From Mycolicibacterium sp. CBMA 247 (GTDB lineage: Bacteria; Actinomycetota; Actinomycetes; Mycobacteriales; Mycobacteriaceae): DNA of 64,000 bases. The DNA is taken from contig NZ_VTGX01000004.1 in the NCBI RefSeq assembly GCF_009729095.1, forward strand, positions 496,001-560,000, in the 5' to 3' direction. The position numbers and the translations under genes are program-made. This document shows, one piece after another, positions 33,820 through 42,809 of this stretch. Below the pieces are notes generated by a model, which ran no database searches, was not told where the DNA came from, and was given only the letters and a program-made list of their open reading frames with translations. Each line of letters begins with the position of its first letter. Position 1 is the stretch's first letter.

Positions 33820-35058
33820 TCAGCCGCGCTGAGCCAGGAACGCCACATCCACGGTTTCGCCGGTGCGAACCTCGTCGACCTCGCTGGGAATCACCACGAG
33901 ACAGTTGGCCTCGGCCAGTGTGGCGAGCAGATGAGTGGACGCTCCCGGCGCCCCGCCGAGTGCCTGCACCAGATATTCGCCGGTGTCCTGGTCGCGCATC
34001 AACTGCCCGCGCAGGTACCCCGCGCGGCCGGCCACCGAGCTGATCGGCGATAGCGTGCGGGCCTGTACCACCCGCCGCATCGGCTGACGCTTGCCCAGCG
34101 AGAGCCGGATCAACGGGCGCACCATCACCTCGAACACCACCAGCGCGCTCACCGGGTTGGCGGGCAGCAGGAAGACGGGAACACGGTCGCGGCCGAGCTG
34201 ACCGAAGCCCTGCACCGATCCGGGGTGCATCGCGATCCGGGCCACCTCCATCTCGCCCAGTTCGGCGAGCACGGTGCGCACCGATTCGGCGGCGGCTCCG
34301 CCCACCGCCCCGGCGATCACCACGATCTCGTTGCGATTGACCTGGCCCTCAACGGTTTCGCGCAGTTCACGCGGGTCCGTGCTGATGATGCCGACGCGGT
34401 TGACCTCCGCACCCGCATCGCGGCCTGCCGCGGCCAGCGCGTAGGAGTTCACGTCGTACACCTGACCGGTTCCGGGCGTGCGGGATACGTCGACGAGTTC
34501 GCCGCCCACACACATCACCGACAATCGGGGCCGCGGGTGCACCAGGACGCGGTCGCGCCCGACCGCGGCCAGCAGTCCCACCTGGGCCGGGCCGATGATC
34601 GTGCCGGACCGCACCGCCACGTCACCGGGTTGCACGTCGTCGCCGGTGCGCCGGACGTAGGCACCCGAGCGCACGCTGCGCAGGATCCGGACCCGGTTCT
34701 CACCGCTGTCGGTCCACCGCAACGGCAGCACCGCGTCGGCAAGGGTGGGCATCGGCGCGCCGGTCTGCACACGCGCGGCCTGCCTCGGCTGCAGCCGGCT
34801 CGGAGTCCGGGCTCCCGCCTCGATCAATCCCATCACCGGCAGGCTGATCTCACCGGCGCCGTCACCCACCGACAGCACGTCGACGCTGCGCACCGCATAT
34901 CCGTCGATCGCTGCCTGGTCGAATCCCGGCATGGGCCGTTCGGTAACGACCTCTTCGGCACACATCAGGCCTTGTGACTCGGCGATGGCCACTCGCACCG
35001 GCCGGGGCGCCACCGCGGCAGCCGCTACCCGAGCCTGCTGTTCCTCCACCGAACGCAC
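33820..35058 (-). CDS. glp: Gephyrin-like molybdotransferase Glp (MoeA1)
   Basis: 412 residues from GTG 35058. MoeA architecture: domain I/II start MPGFDQAAIDGYAVRS, GDVQPGDVAVRSGTIIGPA, the MPT-binding domain with GTGQVYDVNSYAL, and the C-terminal beta domain. The canonical GLPGNP signature is altered to FLLPANPVSALV, and the usual GDE(L/I) is GGELVD. These changes fit a molybdotransferase paralogue recruited to cell division, as shown for corynebacterial Glp; residual Moco activity cannot be excluded. Rv0994 position, downstream of galU. Confidence 0.85.
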   Translation of the reverse strand: MRSVEEQQARVAAAAVAPRPVRVAIAESQGLMCAEEVVTERPMPGFDQAAIDGYAVRSVDVLSVGDGAGEISLPVMGLIEAGARTPSRLQPRQAARVQTGAPMPTLADAVLPLRWTDSGENRVRILRSVRSGAYVRRTGDDVQPGDVAVRSGTIIGPAQVGLLAAVGRDRVLVHPRPRLSVMCVGGELVDVSRTPGTGQVYDVNSYALAAAGRDAGAEVNRVGIISTDPRELRETVEGQVNRNEIVVIAGAVGGAAAESVRTVLAELGEMEVARIAMHPGSVQGFGQLGRDRVPVFLLPANPVSALVVFEVMVRPLIRLSLGKRQPMRRVVQARTLSPISSVAGRAGYLRGQLMRDQDTGEYLVQALGGAPGASTHLLATLAEANCLVVIPSEVDEVRTGETVDVAFLAQRG

Positions 35059-35116
35059 AACACGCCTTCCTATCCCATCTACGGGCCGACGCGCGGCGTA
35101 CTGGGCTAGCTCGTTG

Positions 35117-36046
35117 CTAGCCCTCCTGTCCGGTCAGACCCAATCGTTCGACCAACCACCGCCGCAACTCGGGGCCGTAGTCGTCACGTTCCAACGCAAA
35201 GTCAACCGCAGCCTTCAGGTAGCCGCCGGGATTTCCCAGGTCGTGTCGGGCTCCTCGGTGCACGACCACGTGCACCGGATGGCCCTCCTCGATCAGCAGC
35301 GCGATGGCGTCGGTCAGCTGGATCTCGCCGCCCACCCCGCGCGAAACCCGGCGTAGCGCATCGAAGATCGCCCGGTCCAGGAGGTAGCGGCCGGCCGCGG
35401 CGTACAACGACGGCGCGTCGTCGGCCTTGGGCTTTTCCACCATGCCCCTGACCCGCAGCACGTTCGGGTTGGCCGCGTCGGGAACGGTTTCGACATCGAA
35501 GACGCCGTAGGCGCTGATCTCGTCTTCGGGCACCTCGATCGCGCACAGCACCGTGCCGCCACGCTTGGCCCGCACCTTCGACATGGTCTCCAGCACACCG
35601 GTGGGCAGCACGAGGTCGTCGGGCAGCAGGACCGCGATCGCGTCCTCGTCGGGGGCCAGCGCAGGCTCGACGCAGCTGACGGCATGGCCCAGGCCCAGGG
35701 GCTCGGCCTGCACCACGGACTCGACCTTGATCAGCGCGGGGGCGCGACGGACCTTCTCCAGCATCGTCTTCTTGCCGCGGGCCTCCAGCGTGCCCTCGAG
35801 CACCAGGTCCTCGACGAAGTGCGCGACGACACCGTCTTTGCCCTCAGAGGTGATGATGATCAGCCGCTCGGCACCCGCCTCGGCCGCCTCGGCGGCGACC
35901 AGCTCGATGCCCGGGGTGTCGACCACCGGCAGCAATTCCTTGGGGACCGTCTTGGTCGCCGGCAGGAAGCGCGTACCCAGACCGGCCGCCGGGACCACGG
36001 CCGTGTAGGGAATCGGCACTTCAGGCGTCTTGTGAGACGTGCTCAT
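35117..36046 (-). CDS. galU: UTP-glucose-1-phosphate uridylyltransferase
   Basis: 309 residues from ATG 36046. Makes UDP-glucose for trehalose, glycogen and cell-wall polysaccharides. The nucleotide motif GLGTRFLPATKTVPKELL is intact, followed by VVDTPGIELV, LGLGHAVSC and LLPDDLVLP. Rv0993 orthologue. Divergent from the 5-formyl-THF cyclo-ligase gene with 39 bp between start codons, so their promoters overlap. Probably first gene of galU-glp-rimJ-glpR. Confidence 0.95.
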   Translation of the reverse strand: MSTSHKTPEVPIPYTAVVPAAGLGTRFLPATKTVPKELLPVVDTPGIELVAAEAAEAGAERLIIITSEGKDGVVAHFVEDLVLEGTLEARGKKTMLEKVRRAPALIKVESVVQAEPLGLGHAVSCVEPALAPDEDAIAVLLPDDLVLPTGVLETMSKVRAKRGGTVLCAIEVPEDEISAYGVFDVETVPDAANPNVLRVRGMVEKPKADDAPSLYAAAGRYLLDRAIFDALRRVSRGVGGEIQLTDAIALLIEEGHPVHVVVHRGARHDLGNPGGYLKAAVDFALERDDYGPELRRWLVERLGLTGQEG

Positions 36047-36085
36047 CGTTCACACACTAACGCCCGTTCTGAAATGGTGGAGGGC

Positions 36086-36685
36086 ATGACCCCGCCGACG
36101 AAGACCGAGTTGCGAGCTGGCATTCTGCAGGCGCGACGGGCCGTGCCGGCCGACCGGCGCGATCGTGAGGCGCAGGCCCTTTGCCGCTGGCTGCCCGCCC
36201 TGGTGCGCGCCGGGCAGACGGTGTGCGCCTACGTTCCGGTCGGCTCCGAACCGGGTTCGCCGGCGCTCTTGGATACCCTGCTGGAACTCGGTGTGCGCGT
36301 GCTACTTCCGGTCGCCCGCAACGACGAGGACGGCCGGGGACTGCCGATGCAGTGGGGCCCGTACGAGCCCGGCACGTTGGTGGCGGCCGAGTTCGGCCTG
36401 CGCGAGCCGCCACCGCCGTGGTTGCCCACCGGGCGGATCGCGGATGCCCAGGTGATCCTGGTGCCCGCCCTGGCGGTGGACCGACACGGGACCCGACTGG
36501 GCCGCGGCGCCGGGTTCTATGACCGCAGCCTGATCTACGCCGCGCCGCATGCGCGGCTGGTCGCGGTGGTGCGCGACGACGAGCTGGTAGACGAGTTGCC
36601 CGCCGACCCCCACGACGTGCGGATGACGCATGCGCTGACGCCGTCGGGCGGGGTTGTGCCACTGAGCGATCGCACAGGGAACTGA
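36086..36685 (+). CDS. 5-formyltetrahydrofolate cyclo-ligase
   Basis: 199 residues from ATG 36086, chosen over ATG 36074 because GGAGG lies just upstream. ATP-dependent conversion of 5-formyl-THF to 5,10-methenyl-THF. KTELRAGILQARRAVPADRR at the N-terminus and GRGAGFYDRSL (the GxGxGYYD phosphate/folate loop with Phe for the first Tyr) are diagnostic. Rv0992c orthologue; divergent from galU. Confidence 0.9.
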   Translation: MTPPTKTELRAGILQARRAVPADRRDREAQALCRWLPALVRAGQTVCAYVPVGSEPGSPALLDTLLELGVRVLLPVARNDEDGRGLPMQWGPYEPGTLVAAEFGLREPPPPWLPTGRIADAQVILVPALAVDRHGTRLGRGAGFYDRSLIYAAPHARLVAVVRDDELVDELPADPHDVRMTHALTPSGGVVPLSDRTGN

Positions 36686-36790
36686 GCCAAACTCGCCGCC
36701 CGAATTGCCACCCGCGGTTCGCCGTTGGGCATAGCGTCAACCTTCTGGCGAGGTGTGATTCACATCACGCAAATGGGAAGGGGCAGCGAT

Positions 36791-38626
36791 ATGGGCGAGA
36801 CTCCGACCTTGAAAAAGGCGCTCAGCCAACGACAGCTGAGGATGATCGCGATCGGCGGAGTGATCGGCGCCGGGCTGTTCGTGGGCTCGGGCGTGGTGAT
36901 CGCCGATACCGGCCCCGGTGCGTTCATCACGTATGCGCTGGCCGGAGTGCTGGTCATCATGGTGATGCGCATGCTCGCCGAGATGGCCGTGGCCAATCCG
37001 TCCACCGGGTCGTTCGCCGACTATTCACGCAATGCGCTCGGCAACTGGGCAGGGTTCTCGGTCGGCTGGCTGTACTGGTACTTCTGGGTGATCGTCGTCG
37101 GATTCGAGGCGATCGCCGGCGCCAAGATCGTCCAGTACTGGATACCGGCGGCACCGATCTGGCTCACCGCGCTGCTGCTGCTGATCGCCATGACGGCGAC
37201 CAATCTCTTCTCGGTGTCGTCGTTCGGCGAGTTCGAGTACTGGTTCGCCGGGATCAAGGTCGCCGCGATCATCGCGTTCATCGGTCTGGGTGCGCTGTAC
37301 GTGATCGGACTGTGGCCGCACAAGAGCCTGGATTTCTCGAACCTGACCGCCAACGGCGGATTCTTCCCGCTCGGCGCGACGGCCATCACGGTCGGCGTGG
37401 TGACGGTGATCTTCTCGATGGTCGGCGCCGAGATCGCCACCATCGCCGCGGCCGAGTCGGCCGACCCGGAGCGGGCCGTGGCCAAGGCCGCCAACTCGGT
37501 GATCCTGCGCATCGCGATCTTCTTCGTCGGGTCGGCGTTCCTTCTGGTGACCATCCTGCCGTGGAACAGCGACCAGGTCGCCGCGTCACCGTTCGTCTCG
37601 GCGTTCACCGAGATGGGTATCCCATACGCCGATCACATCATGAACGCCGTGGTGCTCACCGCGGTGCTGAGCTGCCTGAACTCGGGGATGTACACGGCCT
37701 CGCGAATGTTGTTCGTGCTGGCCGCCCGCCGCGAGGCACCGGCTCAGTTGGTCGCGGTGACCCGGCGCGGGGTTCCGGCCCCGGCGATCCTGACCTCATC
37801 GGTGATCGGATTCATCTGCGTGATCGCCGCGGCATTCTCGCCGAACACCATCTTCGCGTTCCTACTGAACTCCAGCGGCGCGGTCATCCTGTTCGTCTAC
37901 CTGCTGATCGCGATCTCGCAGATCGTGCTGCGCTACCGCACCACGCCCGAGACCCTCAAGGTGAAGATGTGGCTGTTCCCGGTGCTCTCGATCCTCACGG
38001 CGGTCGCGATCTTCGCCATTCTGATCCAGATGTTCGTCCAGGGCGGCGACAACCGGAAGGCACTGACCCTGAGCCTGTTGTCCTGGGCCGTGGTGATCGC
38101 GCTGTTCCTGGCCAACCGCTGGTTCATCGGGCGCAGGCCCGAGGTGGCCGAGGCGCCCCGGGCGGCCGGAGCCCCGCGTCCGCACCGGGTGTTGGTACTG
38201 GCCAATGAGACCGTGGAATCCAATGAGCTGCTCGACGAGCTGCGCCGCATCGGCGCGGACCGCGACGCGGTCTATCACGTGGTGGTGCCCGCCAGCCCGA
38301 TCGAGACCGGGGTGGCCGCCACGCACGGCCCACTCGACATCTCGGAAGCCACCGGACGGGCCGCCCGGCGCCGCCTCGATCAGACGCTGAGCACGCTGCG
38401 CTCTACCAGCCTGCAGGCCGACGGCGAGTTGGGCGACTACCGTCCATTGCGGGCGCTGGCTCACGCCGTCGACACGTTCCGGCCCGACCAGATCGTGATT
38501 TCGACACTGCCACCGGAAGACTCGGTATGGCAGCGCTTCGATGTCGTCGACCGGGCCCGCAACGAGCATCAGATCCCGGTGACCCACGTGGTGTCGCGGT
38601 CGCGCACCCAGGAGCATGCGTCGTGA
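36791..38626 (+). CDS. APC-family amino-acid permease with C-terminal Usp-like domain
   Basis: 611 residues from ATG 36791 (gggaaggggc upstream). The first 470 residues form about twelve TM helices. Helix 1 is [19 protein letters not shown], the glycine-rich substrate segment of APC transporters, and the rest resembles GabP/CycA amino-acid permeases. The last 140 residues are soluble ([20 protein letters not shown] ... [20 protein letters not shown]) and look like a universal-stress-protein-type domain. It overlaps the following Usp gene by 4 bp, suggesting a regulatory unit. Substrate unknown. Confidence 0.87.
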   Translation: MGETPTLKKALSQRQLRMIAIGGVIGAGLFVGSGVVIADTGPGAFITYALAGVLVIMVMRMLAEMAVANPSTGSFADYSRNALGNWAGFSVGWLYWYFWVIVVGFEAIAGAKIVQYWIPAAPIWLTALLLLIAMTATNLFSVSSFGEFEYWFAGIKVAAIIAFIGLGALYVIGLWPHKSLDFSNLTANGGFFPLGATAITVGVVTVIFSMVGAEIATIAAAESADPERAVAKAANSVILRIAIFFVGSAFLLVTILPWNSDQVAASPFVSAFTEMGIPYADHIMNAVVLTAVLSCLNSGMYTASRMLFVLAARREAPAQLVAVTRRGVPAPAILTSSVIGFICVIAAAFSPNTIFAFLLNSSGAVILFVYLLIAISQIVLRYRTTPETLKVKMWLFPVLSILTAVAIFAILIQMFVQGGDNRKALTLSLLSWAVVIALFLANRWFIGRRPEVAEAPRAAGAPRPHRVLVLANETVESNELLDELRRIGADRDAVYHVVVPASPIETGVAATHGPLDISEATGRAARRRLDQTLSTLRSTSLQADGELGDYRPLRALAHAVDTFRPDQIVISTLPPEDSVWQRFDVVDRARNEHQIPVTHVVSRSRTQEHAS

Positions 38627-39507
38627 CCATCCTGGCCGCGTTCAGTGCGAGCCGGCACAGCAGCGCACCCCTGAATCTGGCCGTCCAGCTCGCCCGCACC
38701 ACCGGCGAGGAGGTGATCGCCGCGGCCGTGGTGGAACGGTCCTGGCCGCCACGTGACGACCCGGTAGAGGGCGAGTACCTGAATTACGTCCGCGCACAGG
38801 CCACCCAGGCGTTGCAGCGGGCGGTCGCGGTGCTGCCCGTCGACCTCGATGTCACTCCGGTGGTGCACGAATCTACCTCGGTACCAACGGGTTTGATCGA
38901 GCTCGCTGATGCCCACCGGGTCTCTGTGGTGTCGGTCGGCTCGTCCTCGGCGGGGATGCTCGGCAGGGTCGCGCTGGGCAGTGTGACCGAGCGCCTGGTG
39001 CACACCGCGCGGGTACCGGTGGCCTTCGCGCCACGGGGATACACCCAGACCGAGGGGCGGATCCGCCGCCTCACCGCGGCCTACGGCGGGGAGGCCGACG
39101 TCAACGGGCTCATCCCGGCCACCGCCAAGTTGGCGGCGGCATGGTCGGCCAGGTTGCGCATCGTGTCGTTCACCGTGCGCAACACCGCGGCGTTCCTCGG
39201 AACCATCGAATCCTCGGCCGAGGAGTTGGTGATACAGCAGTGGTCACGGCGCACGTATGACGAGATCAGCAAGCAACTCAACGCTATTCGCGACCGGATG
39301 GCGGTACCCGAGGTGGACGTGGTGGTCGGCGCCGGTCACGATTGGAACGCGGCGGTGCAGAGCGTGGAGTGGGACGCCGGCGACATGCTGGTGCTCGGCT
39401 CGGGTGCGGCCGCCCCGACCGCCCAGGTGTTCCTCGGCTCGGCAGCGGCCAAGATCCTGCGCCACTCGCCGGTGCCGGTGATGATCGCTCCGCGCTACCC
39501 GGGCTAG
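38623..39507 (+). CDS. Tandem universal stress protein
   Basis: 294 residues from GTG 38623, overlapping the permease stop (GTGA). Two Usp domains in tandem: the first ends SVVSVGSSSAGMLGRVALGS and TARVPVAFAPRG, the second LVLGSGAAAPTAQVFLGSAA and SPVPVMIAPRYPG. The G-x2-G-x9-G ATP-binding pattern is largely kept. It probably senses nucleotide state for the coupled permease. It ends 3 bp before the convergent HNH gene. Confidence 0.85.
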   Translation: MTILAAFSASRHSSAPLNLAVQLARTTGEEVIAAAVVERSWPPRDDPVEGEYLNYVRAQATQALQRAVAVLPVDLDVTPVVHESTSVPTGLIELADAHRVSVVSVGSSSAGMLGRVALGSVTERLVHTARVPVAFAPRGYTQTEGRIRRLTAAYGGEADVNGLIPATAKLAAAWSARLRIVSFTVRNTAAFLGTIESSAEELVIQQWSRRTYDEISKQLNAIRDRMAVPEVDVVVGAGHDWNAAVQSVEWDAGDMLVLGSGAAAPTAQVFLGSAAAKILRHSPVPVMIAPRYPG

Positions 39508-39510
39508 CAG

Positions 39511-40284
39511 CTAGCAGTTGTCGAGTACCGCGGCCATGGCGTGCTTCTCTTTCGCCGAGACCCAGAGCTGGTAGGCGGCTTTCACCTCAACCTGGCGGGC
39601 CACGAACTCGCAGCGGAACGCGACATTGGGTGGCAGCCAGCTGGCCGCGTCGCGGAATGCCTTGTCGAAGTTGGGTTGCGCGGCGACCGCGAGCAGGTTT
39701 CGCGGGTCGTTGGCGAAGTCCTTGCGGCGCTGCGGGTCCCAGGTCCGCGCTCCCTTGTACCAGGCGTCCGACAGCGACACAAGATGATCGATCTGCACCA
39801 TGCTGGAGGTGTCGGGCCCGCGGGTGAACGCGATCTCGACGCCGGTGTACGGGTCGTGCAGCACGCCGCCGGCGGCGTAGCAGGTGCCGGGGCGGACGGT
39901 CAGCTGGGCCAGGTCGCGGCGCAGGATGTCGTCGCGGGTGTTGCAGCCGTTGTGGCCGAACTCGACGTTGACGTCATCACTCCAGGCATCGCCGAGGCGA
40001 TACCGGGCGTAGTCGGTGTTGCGGTCCCAGCCCTTGACCGGCAGAGCCGTCAGCAGGGTGCGGGCCCTGTCGTAGCCGGGAGTGCGCTGCGGCATCGGGA
40101 CGGGGGCCTGACCGGTGGTCGGGGGCTGGGTTGGGCGCTCGGCTGAATCCTCGACCGGCCGGGCCTCACGCGTGCGAGCGACCACGAGCACGGCCAGCAC
40201 CGCGAGGATTACCGCCACTACGAGCAGTACCGCTAATCTTCCGGTGCGCCGGCGACGGCGGCCCGCGGGAATGACATGCCCCAC
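39511..40284 (-). CDS. Membrane-anchored HNH-family nuclease
   Basis: 257 residues from GTG 40284. One N-terminal TM segment (about 17-37, LAVLLVVAVILAVLAVLVV) follows a basic stretch, so the domain is predicted outside the membrane. The C-terminal half has the GmrSD/DUF1524-type HNH core: QIDHLVSLSDAWYKGA, NDPRNLLAVAAQPNFDKA. Extracytoplasmic nucleases of this type are common in actinobacteria; the role may be DNA scavenging. Divergent from ruc. Confidence 0.82.
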   Translation of the reverse strand: MGHVIPAGRRRRRTGRLAVLLVVAVILAVLAVLVVARTREARPVEDSAERPTQPPTTGQAPVPMPQRTPGYDRARTLLTALPVKGWDRNTDYARYRLGDAWSDDVNVEFGHNGCNTRDDILRRDLAQLTVRPGTCYAAGGVLHDPYTGVEIAFTRGPDTSSMVQIDHLVSLSDAWYKGARTWDPQRRKDFANDPRNLLAVAAQPNFDKAFRDAASWLPPNVAFRCEFVARQVEVKAAYQLWVSAKEKHAMAAVLDNC

Positions 40285-40293
40285 GTAGCGGTT

Positions 40294-40320
40294 CTAGCAC
40301 TTGAGCCGGTAGAGTGCTAA
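40294..40320. promoter_or_regulatory. CIRCE operator (HrcA site)
   Basis: ctagcactt-N9-gagtgctaa matches the CIRCE consensus TTAGCACTC-N9-GAGTGCTAA at 16 of 18 arm positions with the exact nine-base spacer. It lies 26 bp before the ruc start, so HrcA repression with heat release is expected. Confidence 0.85.
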
Positions 40321-40346
40321 CAAGTTTGACCAACTCGGAGGTTTTC

Positions 40347-40679
40347 GTGCCTACCTATTCCTACGCGTGCACTGAGTGCGGCAATCGGTTCGACGCGGTG
40401 CAGGCCTTCAGCGACGATGCGCTGACCGCCTGCCCCAAGTGCTCCGGCAAGCTGCGCAAGCTCTTTGGCTCGGTGGGAGTGGTGTTCAAGGGCAGCGGCT
40501 TCTACCGGACCGACAACCGCGAATCGAGCAAGAGCTCGGCCAACGGCTCCGCCAAGAGCTCGGAGAGCAGCTCGTCGAGCACGTCCTCGGACTCCTCTTC
40601 TTCCTCGACTTCGTCGAGCGCTTCGTCTTCATCGTCCAGCAGTTCCAGCGCCGCGCCGGCCGCGGCCGCCTCGAGCTAG
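40347..40679 (+). CDS. ruc: Redox-regulated chaperone Ruc (FmdB-type zinc ribbon)
   Basis: 110 residues from GTG 40347 (cggagg upstream). An FmdB-like zinc ribbon with four cysteines (C8, C11, C29, C32) is followed by VGVVFKGSGFYRTD and a disordered Ser-rich tail of about 45 residues. This is the layout of Rv0991c/Ruc, a chaperone activated by oxidation of its zinc cysteines. The CIRCE site at 40294-40320 agrees with its known heat-shock control. Confidence 0.88.
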   Translation: MPTYSYACTECGNRFDAVQAFSDDALTACPKCSGKLRKLFGSVGVVFKGSGFYRTDNRESSKSSANGSAKSSESSSSSTSSDSSSSSTSSSASSSSSSSSSAAPAAAASS

Positions 40680-40751
40680 CTCCGCCCCAGTTATCCACAG
40701 GGCGGCGAAGACGCCGTTCTCACCGGGCCCACCCGCGCCTACCGTGGCGCC

Positions 40752-41411
40752 ATGGCCGAATCACTCAACCCGTCGTCCTGGCGTCGGCTGACCGCTGCCC
40801 GGCCCGATTGGACCCGCACGGTGGCCGCACGCCGGGTTGCCGCCGCCGGGTTGGTGGTGCTGGCGGCCATCGCGGCCCTGCGCTCCGATCCGCGCGGTGA
40901 TTACACCGACATCGCGGTCGCTGCCCACGACCTGTCCCCCGGCATCGCGCTGACAGCCACCGACGTGCGTCTTGAGCGGCGCAGCACGTCCGCCCTGCCC
41001 GACGGTGCCCAGCGCGACGTCGCCGCGGTGCTCGGCGCAACGTTGACCGCCCCGGCCCGTCGCGGCGAGGTGATCACCGACGTGCGGCTGCTGGGGTCAC
41101 GGTTGGCCGAATCGACAGCGGGCCCCGATGCCCGGATCGTGCCGCTGAAACTCAGCGACACCGCACTGCTCGACCTGATCCGGCCCGGTGATGTGGTCGA
41201 CGTGCTGACGGTGGCTGCAGATCGGGACGACAAGCAGCCGGCCCGGCCGCTCGTGGTCGCCTCGGGCGCGGTGGTGGTCCTGGTTTCGGAGAAAGCCCAC
41301 GGCGCCGGGACGGGCACAGACCGGGTGGCCCTGGTGGCCCTGCCCGCGCGCTCGGCCAATGAGGTGGCGGCCACCAGCCTGGTGCAGGACGTGACACTGA
41401 CGATCCACTGA
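40752..41411 (+). CDS. SAF-domain protein, CpaB/RcpC-like
   Basis: 219 residues with one TM helix (about 27-43) and a SAF domain: YTDIAVAAHDLSPGIALTAT, then RRGEVITDVRLLG and the C-terminal half LIRPGDVVDVLTVAAD. This resembles the Flp-pilus assembly subunit CpaB, but no other pilus gene is nearby, so an envelope role of its own is likely. Position matches Rv0990c. Confidence 0.75.
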   Translation: MAESLNPSSWRRLTAARPDWTRTVAARRVAAAGLVVLAAIAALRSDPRGDYTDIAVAAHDLSPGIALTATDVRLERRSTSALPDGAQRDVAAVLGATLTAPARRGEVITDVRLLGSRLAESTAGPDARIVPLKLSDTALLDLIRPGDVVDVLTVAADRDDKQPARPLVVASGAVVVLVSEKAHGAGTGTDRVALVALPARSANEVAATSLVQDVTLTIH

Positions 41412-41568
41412 GCGCTGGACCCATGTTCGAAGCGCTCGAATTTGCGTGCAGGACAACCTGATTCGATGGCCGACAAGACGTTGGTGAACAATCACCCAGT
41501 CGTTCGGTGAACTCGGTTACTGTTTGCTTGTCCCGCCTGACAAACCACACTGCAGGAAGGTCCGGAGC

Positions 41569-42030
41569 ATGTTGAAGGGCTTCAAAGAGTTTCTCTCCCG
41601 TGGCAACGTCATCGATCTTGCGGTTGCTGTGGTCATTGGTGCCGCATTCACCGGGTTGGTCACCGCATTCACAGGCAAGGTGGTCCAGCCACTGATCGAC
41701 CGTATCGGCGCAGGCCCCGGCCACGAGTACGGCGTCCTGAAGGTCTCGCTGGGCGGCGATCCTGAGACGCTCCTCGACTTCAATGCCGTGTTGTCGGCCT
41801 TCATCAACTTCGTCCTGGTCGCCGCGGTGGTGTACTTCCTGATCGTCCTGCCGTACAAGAAGCTGCGCGAGCGTGGCGAGGTGGAGCAGGCTCAGGACAC
41901 CGAGTTGGCCATCCTCACCGAGATCCGCGATCTGCTGGCCGAGAACGGCGCCAGTGGCAAGCACGTCAGCGGCCCGGGCACCGGCCCCAGCCCGGACACG
42001 GCCAAGCACACCAGCGCCGACCGCTCCTGA
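41569..42030 (+). CDS. mscL: Large-conductance mechanosensitive channel
   Basis: 153 residues from ATG 41569 (aggaaggtccggag upstream). [20 protein letters not shown] starts TM1, with the gate-lining [14 protein letters not shown]2 is [18 protein letters not shown]; the cytoplasmic helix is EIRDLLAEN. It opens under membrane tension to release osmolytes. Rv0985c orthologue. A strong terminator follows. Confidence 0.96.
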   Translation: MLKGFKEFLSRGNVIDLAVAVVIGAAFTGLVTAFTGKVVQPLIDRIGAGPGHEYGVLKVSLGGDPETLLDFNAVLSAFINFVLVAAVVYFLIVLPYKKLRERGEVEQAQDTELAILTEIRDLLAENGASGKHVSGPGTGPSPDTAKHTSADRS

Positions 42031-42050
42031 CCGCACGCAGCCCTCGCGTA

Positions 42051-42088
42051 CAAAAGCAGCCCCTGGAAATGTCCAGGGGCTGCTTTTG
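42051..42088. terminator. Bidirectional terminator between mscL and mspA
   Basis: caaaagcagcccctgga (42051-42067) pairs perfectly with tccaggggctgcttttg (42072-42088) over 17 bp with loop aatg. The A-run on one side and T-run on the other allow function for both convergent genes. Confidence 0.93.
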
Positions 42089-42100
42089 TTGGTGCTCTAG

Positions 42101-42171
42101 AACGTGACGTTCATGAACGTGACGTTCATGAACGTGACGTTCATGTGCTCAGTTCATGTGCTCAGTTCATG
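42101..42171. repeat. Tandem repeats at the 3' end of mspA
   Basis: aacgtgacgttcatg occurs three times without spacers (42101-42145), followed by two copies of tgctcagttcatg (42146-42171). The two unit types share gttcatg. The mspA stop codon lies in the last unit, so the repeats extend the 3' untranslated region. Confidence 0.9.
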
Positions 42172-42809
42172 TTCCAAGGCTCGCCGTAGGTGGTGACGCT
42201 GTCACCGGTCGAGGCGATCAGGCGGGCGAACGGACGCAGCAGCACACCGCCTGCCGCGCCGGTCACGGTGCCGTGGGCGTTGGACACTGCCACACCGCCG
42301 GCGGGACCCTTGACGTCCACCGAGAAGGTCGCCACTTCCTGGATGCCCGGGCCGTTGCCCAGGTCAGCGCTGATCGACACACCCGGGAACAGGTTCGGGG
42401 TGATCACCGAGTTCAGGCCGAAGGGCGGGGCGGTGATATTGCCATCGTCGATCAGGATGTTGGGGGTGGTGTAGGAGAAGTTGATCCCGACACCGAGTGA
42501 CCAGGGGAAGCCGATCTGGTAACCCAGCTCCAAGGTGCCCGCGAAATCTGCGGCACCCGGGCCCGCCACCGTGTACTTGGCGCGACCGGAATGGAACCAC
42601 TCACGGGTCAGCCGGTTGCGGTCCAGCGGGAACACACCGTTGAGGAAGGTGTCCCACTGCTGAACGGTCAGGGTCCGATCCTGGCCATCAAGCAGGCTCA
42701 GTTCATTGTCCAGACCTGCATGAGAAGTGCCCGTGCCGATAAAGAGCGCCGCGAAGGCACCGGCTAATGCGGTAACCATCGCGACCAGCACCCGACTGAA
42801 TGCCTTCAT
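42162..42809 (-). CDS. mspA: MspA-family outer-membrane porin
   Basis: 215 residues: signal peptide 1-31 ending TSHA, then a mature chain that starts GLDNELSLLDGQDRTLTVQQ and is close to M. smegmatis MspA throughout to GEPWNMN. Octameric channel for hydrophilic nutrients in the mycolate outer membrane. In mature numbering the constriction has D90, D91 and N93 where MspA has D93. D118 and D134 are kept, residue 139 is Ala instead of Glu, and 136 is Lys. The presence of this porin marks a fast grower. Confidence 0.95.
   Translation of the reverse strand: MKAFSRVLVAMVTALAGAFAALFIGTGTSHAGLDNELSLLDGQDRTLTVQQWDTFLNGVFPLDRNRLTREWFHSGRAKYTVAGPGAADFAGTLELGYQIGFPWSLGVGINFSYTTPNILIDDGNITAPPFGLNSVITPNLFPGVSISADLGNGPGIQEVATFSVDVKGPAGGVAVSNAHGTVTGAAGGVLLRPFARLIASTGDSVTTYGEPWNMN

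Noticed and set aside
40560-40676. Microsatellite-like serine codon run
   Set aside because: It is the in-frame Ser-rich disordered tail of ruc, known for this protein.
42101-42171. Possible CRISPR array
   Set aside because: Units of 13-15 bp are contiguous with no spacers and no cas genes are present.
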